DNA of 64,000 nt, taken from the NCBI RefSeq assembly GCF_009913435.1, contig NZ_CP047896.1, positions 62,001 through 126,000 on the forward strand, in the 5' to 3' direction. The notes beneath the pieces are model-generated. The model saw only the letters and a program-made list of their open reading frames with translations, did no database searches and was not told the DNA's origin. This stretch comes from Sphingomonas changnyeongensis (lineage in GTDB: Bacteria; Pseudomonadota; Alphaproteobacteria; Sphingomonadales; Sphingomonadaceae). Of this stretch, positions 57,273 to 64,000 are shown piece by piece. Numbering within the stretch: position 1 is the stretch's first letter; each line of letters opens with the position of its first letter. Made by a program: the position numbers and the translations under genes.

Positions 57273-58480
57273 TCAGGCGGCGTCACGGACAATCGCCTCT
57301 TCACTGGCAGGAGCGACCCGACCCCAGCTTGCGCGGACAAGCTGCTCAACCTGGGCAAGCGCTTCGTCGAGATTGGCCTTGCAGCGCTTGTGGGTCCGGG
57401 GCGTACCAATCGGCTTTTCGAGCTCGTAGATCGTCATCATGCGAAGCGCTGCATGGCTGATTTCCGCGGAGTCTAGGATCGGGACCGGCAATAACGCCGG
57501 GCCAAAGCTCTGCTCCATGATCGCACGCACCATCGAATGGCTCGGATCGTTGCCATCATATTTGGAGCAGATCAGGCGCACGAAGCTGTAGGTGACATCG
57601 ATGCCCGCCGACGACAGCTGGTGCAGCACCTGGTCCATCATCGACAAAAACTGGACCGTCGAGCAGAAGTCCGGGGTCGTAGCCGCCAAGGGTACGAGCA
57701 GGGCATTGGCAGCCTGCATCACGGCAAGACTGATCGTGCCCAGGGCAGGGGGGGGTCGAGCAGCACGATGTCGTAATCCCGGGCGAGATCGGTCAGCCCC
57801 TGTTTTAGCTTGCGAAACCGGGTTGCGAGCACGGCCTTGCCGTCGGCGCCGGCTGCGGCCAGTTCATACTCGACGTCAAAGAGCTCCAGGTTCGACGGGA
57901 TGAGATCCACATTCGGCCACGGTGTCTGCTTCACCGCATAGAGGAGATCGGCCTGGGTCGGGTCGATCGACAGGTAAGGGTAAAGCGTCTCCTCGCGCGT
58001 GATCGCAAAATGCGGATTGAAGCCGAACAATGTCGTCGTCGTGGCCTGGCTGTCGCAGTCGACCACCAGCACGCGATAGCCCTGGATAGCGAAGTAATGG
58101 GCCAAATGGGTCGTGACCGTCGACTTGCCTACCCCGCCCTTGAAGTTCTGAATGGCAATGATCGCCGGATTATCGAGTGGAGCGCGGGCAGGAGATGCGC
58201 CCAGCACGCTGCGCATGTTGAGAAGCTCTTCGACCGTGTAGCCAAGGCGGCGGCCGCTGTCTGAGGCCGGGGGAGCCGGCAGTCGCCCATCGTCCTCCGC
58301 CATGCGAATGCGATTGGTAGAACAGCCGAGCAGCGCCGCTGCCTCGGCAATCCCGAACCGCACGTTGAGCCCCTTCCGGCTTTCAGGCAGGAATGCCTTC
58401 CGGCGCAACCGCTCGACCATCCGCTCGCCGGCGTCAGCAAGTTCACCAATTCTGAGCGCATCTGAGTGAAGCACGGTCAC
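57273..58480 (-). CDS. parA: Plasmid partition ATPase ParA with N-terminal helix-turn-helix, frame break at G8 run
   Basis: The N-terminal MerR-like domain (FGIAEAAALLGCSTNRIRMA; GRRLGYTVEELLNMR) is followed by the ATPase with NFKGGVGKSTVTTHLAHYF (deviant Walker A) and VLVVDCDSQATTT. At G8 57748-57755 the frame is lost after LLDPP; nine bases give DPPPALG and MQAANALLVPLAATTPDF. The rejoined protein is about 400 residues. I prefer the GTG at 58480 (VTVLHSDALRIGEL), preceded by GGGG. The ATG at 58543 would lie upstream of a promoter-like TTGGCT-18 bp-TATATT. Autorepression through the helix-turn-helix is expected. Confidence 0.92.
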
Positions 58481-58490
58481 ATTCCCCGCC

Positions 58491-58557
58491 GTTGAACCTT
58501 TTTTGTAATATACGCTCAAATCTAGCTTCAAGCCAAGGCGCATTTGGTCGGTTCAAC
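58491..58557 (-). promoter_or_regulatory. parA promoter with flanking inverted repeat
   Basis: Read on the minus strand, TTGGCT and TATATT with 18 bp spacing form a plausible sigma-70 promoter. Its flanks carry an inverted repeat, GTTGAACC (58491-58498) and GGTTCAAC (58550-58557), a likely ParA or ParB operator for autoregulation. The remaining part of the gap to 59043 shows no gene. Confidence 0.5.
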
Positions 58558-59043
58558 TTTGGGCCTTGATGCGCGATCGGTCCCAGCGTCGCCTGCCGTT
58601 CCGCAGAATGCTCAGCGACTTACCCCAGGGTCTTGATCCTCCGGCTCGGACACCCTGGCGTGCGCCAATAAGCTCGCTTGGACAGGGAAGGACCGTCACC
58701 TTGACCGGCCGCAATCGCCGGCTCGCCATTGCCTATGCAAGCAGTCGCACTGTTCGAACCTTAGTCCCGCCGCGCGTGGCAAGTGTTTGTTATCATGAAC
58801 GAAAAGCATTCTCGCTGGCCAGGTGACGGACGCAGCTTGTGGGCTCGCCGCACGGCCTCGCTGACGGCGGAGGTGAGGGGAGGGTGGGGCCAATCGCGCT
58901 CCTCATGTGCTCGAGGAGATGGGGCAGGGGAGGGGGAAGGCGGCCAAGCCGGCCATGCCGAAGGTTGGGGAAGGGGAGGGGCTATGGCCCGAGGAGGAGA
59001 GGAAAAACTCGCTCAGCGGGCGCCTCAACACTGACTGAGGTGA

Positions 59044-59550
59044 ATGATGTTCCATACCCCGCTCAATCAATTTGTTCCGAATCACACCCCCATCACTCCC
59101 GTTTGCAGGCTGCTCGCCCTTGCGGGGGTATCCGTCCGCTCGGTCTCCCAGCATTTGGGATATGCCGAGGTATTCTGCGTCAAAGGTCTGCCGATCCGCA
59201 TCGTGGTCTGGGCTGACCCGACCGGGGCGGGCCGCAACATCAACGACGTCTATGATCTCGCCCGGCTGGTCGGGACGAGCGTTATCGCGCTGCGCTCCTC
59301 CCCTTCGCTCCCGTCCGCCCTGCCGCTTGCCGTTGATCTGGTCATGCATGACCAGGATTGGGCGGCACGCAGCAATCTCGTGCCTGCACTGTGCGGACCC
59401 AATCTGCTCCTCGTTCCATATGCCGGTGATGCGGAAGCAATCGTGTTTGACCGCAACGGCCTGACCCCAGTTCCCAGCTGGCCGTGGGAAACGCCAGATG
59501 ACTGCGAACTGGCGATTGGCCTTGCTGCACGCGAGCTGGGCTGCCTGTGA
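59044..59550 (+). CDS. Hypothetical protein beside partition genes
   Basis: This 168-residue protein (MMFHTPLNQFVPNHTPITPV...) begins after GACTGAGGTGA. The body is mixed alpha and beta with repeated hydrophobic strands (FCVKGLPIRIVVWAD; NLLLVPYAGDAEAIVFDR). No family is recognised. It overlaps the next gene by 4 bp, so the pair forms an operon divergent from parA. Position suggests a plasmid backbone function. Confidence 0.6.
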   Translation: MMFHTPLNQFVPNHTPITPVCRLLALAGVSVRSVSQHLGYAEVFCVKGLPIRIVVWADPTGAGRNINDVYDLARLVGTSVIALRSSPSLPSALPLAVDLVMHDQDWAARSNLVPALCGPNLLLVPYAGDAEAIVFDRNGLTPVPSWPWETPDDCELAIGLAARELGCL

Positions 59551-60179
59551 CGAGCTGGAAAACGATGTCGATCGCTCACCCAAGCACGCGCGGTGGTGCG
59601 CCGGGCTTCGTCAACCCGTTGGGCTTCATGAAAAATCTGAGCTTCATGAAGCTATCGCGCACCTACAATGGCCGCACCAATGACCTAAGAAGCTATCTTG
59701 CAGCGAAGATCCTCGCTGATCGCCCGGCCGAGACGATCGATGGGGCGCGGCCTGCAATGGCCGTTGTGCTGCCGCCGGGATCGCCAGGCGAGCTTATCGA
59801 TCCTGAGCTGCTCCTCGATGAGTTCTACAGGCGCCTGCCCAGGCGGGAAACGTGCCTGGGTGCACAGTTCACAATCTACTCCCCGGAGGCTCAGAGCCTC
59901 TGGGATGAGTTTGACCACGCCTATCAGTTTGCACGTTCCTTCATCGCCGGAACCCTCGAGGTGCCCGCCATCATTATCCAGCACGTCCCTTATCGGGCAG
60001 GATGCATCGCTTCGCCCCACGTCCATATCCTGGCGCTCGGGCTCAAACTCGGGCGGCTCGGTTTCACGTCGCCGCAAAGCACCTTGGCATCAAACTGCGC
60101 TCAGGTGGTGTTGCAGCGCGCTTGGGACCGGTTCTGCCGCGGGTCAGAACATACTCTGCCCATCGGACCGATGCCCTAG
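59547..60179 (+). CDS. Hypothetical protein with HxH motif, coupled to previous gene
   Basis: This 210-residue protein overlaps the preceding gene by 4 bp. Residues about 150-165 hold CIASPHVHILALGLKLG, an H-x-H strand resembling HUH endonucleases or metal-binding sites. No catalytic Tyr motif is clear, so this may be chance. A central region (FTIYSPEAQSLWDEFDHAY) is helical. It may be a plasmid backbone protein. Function is not assigned. Confidence 0.6.
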   Translation: MTSWKTMSIAHPSTRGGAPGFVNPLGFMKNLSFMKLSRTYNGRTNDLRSYLAAKILADRPAETIDGARPAMAVVLPPGSPGELIDPELLLDEFYRRLPRRETCLGAQFTIYSPEAQSLWDEFDHAYQFARSFIAGTLEVPAIIIQHVPYRAGCIASPHVHILALGLKLGRLGFTSPQSTLASNCAQVVLQRAWDRFCRGSEHTLPIGPMP

Positions 60180-60197
60180 TTGAACAAAAATAGGCTT

Positions 60198-60227
60198 GTC
60201 CGCGATCTGCCTTGGTCGATCACGGAC
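60198..60227 (+). terminator. Terminator-like hairpin after the two-gene operon
   Basis: Arms GTCCGCGATC and GATCACGGAC pair with one mismatch around a 10-nt loop, followed by TAGTTTG. It lies 18 bp after the stop at 60179. The remaining gap to 60548 shows no gene. Confidence 0.4.
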
Positions 60228-60548
60228 TAGTTTGAGGAACGGCAATCTGGGCTATGCAGCGCGGCGGTCGGGGTTTGGGTCTGTCGCGTGAGCTGGAGAT
60301 CATTCCGATCAATGTTCGTACCGTCCTGCGGATGCCGTGGGGTGACTAAACCAAATAGGGCAGCATGGCGCCTACCCGAGGCTGGGCCGATGCGACCAGG
60401 CCTAATCGGTTGGGGACGCATTGTTACCGGGCAATGTCTGGCCCGCTGCTGGAATCGAACTTTTGTGCTTTGTGTGGAGATTTATGTGACACGGCCCGGC
60501 AATTTATGGCGCAACTTTGAAAGGAGAAATCATATACAAACCTCTGCG

Positions 60549-61229
60549 TCAGGAAGGAATTGTTTGTCGTGATGAATTAAGATCATTGCGTTCGCAGCTT
60601 GCGACTTCCTTAGGAATGTCAGCTTCAAGACTGGACTGCCAACACTGATCAAAGACAGAACAATAACAAGCTCGGACACTGGTCTTAAAACGTTCGCGGT
60701 CAATCCGGTTCCAGCGCTTGAGCCCTGCTTCATCGTCAGGGCGTGGCCAGACAAGCAAGTTTCTCTTGTCATTTGGCGCCAAAACTATCTGGTTGATCGT
60801 CGCTGAGGTGAAGGTGATTGAGCTTTTTCCGGAGGCCATCACCCACTCGCCGATATTGCTGTAGCGCTGGCCTGCTGGGGCGACCTCGAACCAAACGACC
60901 CTTGCCGGGCCGCTGCCTACGTTCGTCAGGGTGAAGGCTAACTCTTTCCTACCTGTATCGCTCACGTTGCCGTGATCATACTGAAGCACTGGCGTCGACT
61001 GGGCTTTTACGAGCCGCTCGTTTGCCTTTACCAGGGCTTCCATCGTGTGTCCGGTATGCAGTGACACGTAGAGTGATCCGGTCGAGACCAGCAGCACTGC
61101 TACTGCCATGGCGATGTCAAACCAGCGCCGGCCGCTACTGCCGTGATCATGGCTATGGGCTGTATGCGGAATCTCGGGCGCTTCGATCATCGCGGGTTCG
61201 CCTTGGTTGGTGCCGGAAAGGTCGGTCAT
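60549..61229 (-). CDS. Single-pass membrane protein of unknown function
   Basis: This 226-residue protein has a His-rich cytoplasmic N-terminus (PHTAHSHDHGSSGRRW), one transmembrane helix (FDIAMAVAVLLVSTGSLYVS, about 36-56), a short coiled coil and a periplasmic beta-rich domain (ELAFTLTNVGSGPARVVWFE; NQIVLAPNDKRNLLVW). The NVGSGPA pattern occurs in many uncharacterised membrane-anchored domains. It has four Cys near the end. Composition is less GC-rich at the 3' end. No partner gene is adjacent. Confidence 0.65.
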   Translation of the reverse strand: MTDLSGTNQGEPAMIEAPEIPHTAHSHDHGSSGRRWFDIAMAVAVLLVSTGSLYVSLHTGHTMEALVKANERLVKAQSTPVLQYDHGNVSDTGRKELAFTLTNVGSGPARVVWFEVAPAGQRYSNIGEWVMASGKSSITFTSATINQIVLAPNDKRNLLVWPRPDDEAGLKRWNRIDRERFKTSVRACYCSVFDQCWQSSLEADIPKEVASCERNDLNSSRQTIPS

Positions 61230-61731
61230 TTCGTGCTCGACGGTCTGCTGCGGTCGGCAATGGCTTGCAGAAACCGAGTATGGAGCTTGCAGCCACGTCT
61301 CTCAGGCGCTTTCAACGCTGCAAGCGCTCTCGCGAGACAGGTGATGCAGCGGGCGCGCCATCGGCGGTTTGGCGGTGAGCCCTCCCGATGTGACAGACGG
61401 CGCTTCACCCCGCAGTCGATCTTGGTTGTGCTCGGTATCTGATTGGCCGCAGTTAGGGCCCCGGCCGAGTGTGACGGTGTGACCTTGTAAGACCGTGCTA
61501 GAACGGGTGCGCTCCCCGAAGCGGCTGGGATCTGCGCGGCTAGGGCTAGGGACAAATCATGCAGGGCAATCACGTTGGTCGGTTCCACTCCGATCCCCAC
61601 AAGGCCATGCGGCAATTAATCCTAACACGAGGGCTGTCAAAGAGTTTAGACAGGATGGAGGGCTGCGGACGCTGGTTCGGCAGTCCTTGCGCCTGAGCAG
61701 TCGGAGAGCCTCGTGAAACCAAAAAAAAGAG

Positions 61732-61753
61732 GATGCCGTCGGCTGACGGCATC
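61732..61753 (-). terminator. Intrinsic terminator on minus strand
   Basis: GATGCCGTC and GACGGCATC form a perfect 9-bp stem with a 4-nt loop, followed on the minus strand by CTC and a run of eight T. It should end a minus-strand transcript starting between about 61800 and 62100, where no convincing gene is visible; a small RNA is possible. The rest of 61230-62117 is empty. Confidence 0.75.
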
Positions 61754-62117
61754 TCGTTGATGGCCAAAGCCGGCCGAAAATCGACCAGCTCCTTTTTTGG
61801 GAGCATCACATTTGCGTGATAGACGTCTGACTGTCTGCGCAAGCCCTCTCTCTGCGATTTTTGTATCTTGCTTGTTTCCGGGCCGTTGGCGACGTAGATC
61901 GTCAGCTGACCCGCACTGGAACAGTGGCTTGTATGAGCCGTAGGTCAATCACTCAACGGCCGCGATCAAAGAACTGATGCGCACGCTCACAGTGCTGCGT
62001 CCAGAAGATCGCAGGACAGCTAACGTGGTAAGAGCGGTGCGGGCGCAGAACACATAGACGACCACGAGATTGCAGTCTGCGCTCACACCGGCCGGTCCAG
62101 CCCCGTGACAGCTCGGC

Positions 62118-64000
62118 CTATTGCGGCTTTCCGGCTTTGAGGTGACGGTCGAACCAGTCGATCACCCGCTTCAGGGAGTCGATCTGGTTCTCGCGCTTGG
62201 CAAAGCCATGGCCTTCATCGGCATAGAACACCGTATCATTGGGCGTTCCGATCTGGGCGAGGATCGCTGCGACCTCCTCGGCCTGTCCGCGCGGCACGCG
62301 AATGTCTCGATCGCCCTGGAGCGAGAGCAGCGGCGCCTTGATGTTCCGGATATAGGTGATCGGCGAGTTTGATTGGTAGACCTTGCGGTCCTTCACCGGA
62401 TCGCCAAGCAGCGAGATCAGATACTGCCGCAACAGCGCGTCCGAGGTCTCATACATGCTGAGCCAGTTGATGATGCCGAACAATTGCGCGCCGGCGGCGA
62501 ACTCCTGCGGGGTTTTGGCGAGCGCGATCAGGGTCATGTATCCGCCATAGGAGCCGCCGGTGATGCCGACCTTCGCCGGATCGACATAGCCGCTTTCGAT
62601 CAGGAACTTCTTGCCCGCGATCACATCGCGGAGATCCCCGCCGCCCAGGTCCTGATAGTTGGCGTTCTGGAACGCCTGGCCGTAGCCGGTCGAGCCGCGA
62701 ACATTGGGCTGCATCACGATATAGCCGCGGCTGGCAAGCGCGGTCGCTGTCCGGTTGAACCCGTCGGTGCTCTGGCCGGTGGGCCCGCCATGGGGCAGCA
62801 GGATCGCTGGGTTGGTGCCGTCACGCTTGAGGTTGAACGGCATGGTGACGATAGCGCTCACCAGCGTGCCGTCGAAGCTCTTGTAAGTGACGATCCGCGA
62901 CTTGGGCAGGTTTGCAGACTTGAGGCTGGCGAGCGCCATCGTGGTCAGCGTCGTGGCCTTGCCCGAGGCAAGATCGAAGACCTGAAGATCGCTCGGCGTA
63001 TCAGCCCCCGAATGGACGACAAGGATACGTCTGCCATCGGGCGAGAAGGGCTCTTCGCCCCCGCGAAGCTGTTGACCCCGGCGGGTAGCGCAATCGGCGT
63101 TTCGGCAAGGGTCGCCACATCAACGAGCGTTGCGATGGTGCGCCCGTCCTCATTGCGGGTGACTGTGAGAGTCCGGCCGTCTGGGCTGAAAGTGCCTGCA
63201 CGCTGCACCCACGGGGTCGGTGCAAGCCAGCGCCAGGCCTTGGCCTTGGTGTCGTAGAGCCCGGCGCGCAGCTGGCCGGTGCCTTCGTTGCTGCTGACCG
63301 CAATCAGCCGCCCGTCCGGGGTCGCATCGCTTGCATCGAAGATGGTCTTCGCCTTGCCCAGCAGCAAGGTCTTCACCCCGCTTGGAACCTCAACCCGCCA
63401 TACCTCCGCGAAGGTCTGGTTGGGGTTGGTACGCGAGGCAATGAGCGCCTTGCCGCCCTCTATCCAAGCGACGGGCTGCCAACGATAGGCGGGTTCGGGC
63501 TCGGTCACCAGCGCACTTGTCTTGCCGGTCGCGAGGTCGATGAGGGCAAGATTGACCTGCCCCTCGCTGCGCAGCTTCGTCGAGACCACCCCGGTTTTGC
63601 CGCCGGGGGCGATAAGCAGCGCGCTTTCTCTTAGCTCCGGGGTCGCCGTCAGGTTGCGCGCCAGCCCGCCGTCTACGGGCACGGCGTAAATGTCGAACTG
63701 CTCGTCGCCGCCCACGTCCTGGGTATAATAGAGCAGCTTCCCATCGGGCGAAGCCACGAGCTCGCCATGCCGCTCATCGGAGCGGGTCAGCTGCACCGGC
63801 CAGCCACCCGTTGCAGGGATCTTCCAGATGTTGTTGCGCCCCGTCAGGTTCGTGACGAGGAAGATCTCGCGTCCGTCATGGCTCCACGCGGTGGAGCCGA
63901 GAGTGCGCGAATAGGAAAGATCCTCGACCGGGATCGGCCGGGCGTCTTCATTGGACGGGCTTTCCAGCGCAAGCGGGTCGGTGACCGGTCGTGCCGGGCT
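62118..64000 (-). CDS. S9 family prolyl oligopeptidase-type serine peptidase, 5' end outside window, frame break at C-run
   Basis: The N-terminal beta-propeller has repeats such as ELVASPDGKLLYYTQD and GRLIAVSSNEGTG and continues past the window edge. At C5 63058-63062 the frame is lost; one added base gives SFAGGEEPFSPDGRRILVV. The C-terminal alpha/beta hydrolase has GITGGSYGGYMTLIALA (Ser), LSLQGDRDIRVPRGQ (Asp) and YADEGHGFAKREN (His). The enzyme cleaves short peptides, probably in the periplasm; the signal region is not visible. At least 627 residues are in view. It stands alone. Confidence 0.9.

Noticed and set aside
57748..57755. Two separate ParA genes
   Set aside because: The two frames rejoin into one normal ParA when the G8 run has one more base.
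62373..63257. Long plus-strand open frame of 294 codons
   Set aside because: It lies opposite the S9 peptidase, whose propeller and catalytic motifs are clear; a shadow frame of GC-rich DNA.
1..64000. CRISPR arrays and tRNA or rRNA genes
   Set aside because: No regularly spaced repeat-spacer pattern other than the iterons and no recognisable tRNA or rRNA sequence was seen by eye; a tRNA covariance search was not possible.

Overview
The window looks like a plasmid or chromid replication region plus accessory islands from an alphaproteobacterium, most likely a sphingomonad (Sphingomonadales). The base composition is GC-rich. One gene ends in the PEPxxWA sorting motif typical of sphingomonads (52.5-53.1 kb). 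An iteron array, a RepA initiator, a cluster of ParB-site palindromes, parB and parA lie together at 53.6-58.5 kb.

Layout. 0-1.9 kb: a partial membrane-protein gene, an internally deleted IS5-type transposase, a decayed RES/Xre toxin-antitoxin pair and an IS3 remnant. 1.97-5.97 kb: a compact three-gene minus-strand cluster (restriction-fold protein, beta-CASP metallo-beta-lactamase, second restriction-fold nuclease) divergent from a PP2C phosphatase; a candidate defence or stress module. 6.4-11.2 kb: small genes and a decayed IS66 element. 12-17.7 kb: a degenerate PAS sensor protein, then a large RecB-like nuclease/helicase with a downstream ubiquitin-like small protein and a divergent WYL regulator; a second candidate defence module. 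17.8-21.2 kb: an S24 repressor, a lipoprotein, and a SRAP-HicB-thermonuclease operon. 21.8-24.3 kb: two membrane proteins and a HEPN protein. 24.4-41 kb: two inverted 1,267-bp IS3-family copies enclosing a 14-kb minus-strand operon: RecD-like helicase with a Vsr-like nuclease end, a 41-aa peptide, a giant protein with two sacsin/HSP90-type ATPase units, and a SNF2 helicase. I do not recognise it as a named system and consider it the best candidate for something undescribed.

41-48 kb: a secreted nuclease plus DUF2235 hydrolase, an IS110/IS1111 element with a possible guide RNA region, and two orphan RHS tips each followed by a small membrane protein, probably immunity. 48.4-53.2 kb: a nucleotidyltransferase, GFA protein, intact RES/Xre toxin-antitoxin, RadC-like protein and PEP-CTERM protein. 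53.6-60.2 kb: replication and partition plus two unknown genes. The right edge is a partial S9 prolyl oligopeptidase gene.

A caution runs through the window. At least twelve genes, including repA and parA, are broken at runs of 3-9 G/C, and adding a single G or C restores nearly all of them. This pattern fits homopolymer under-calling in the assembly better than twelve real mutations, so I list those genes as single units. By contrast, in-frame stops in the RES pseudogene, the GNAT gene and the IS66 transposase look like true decay.
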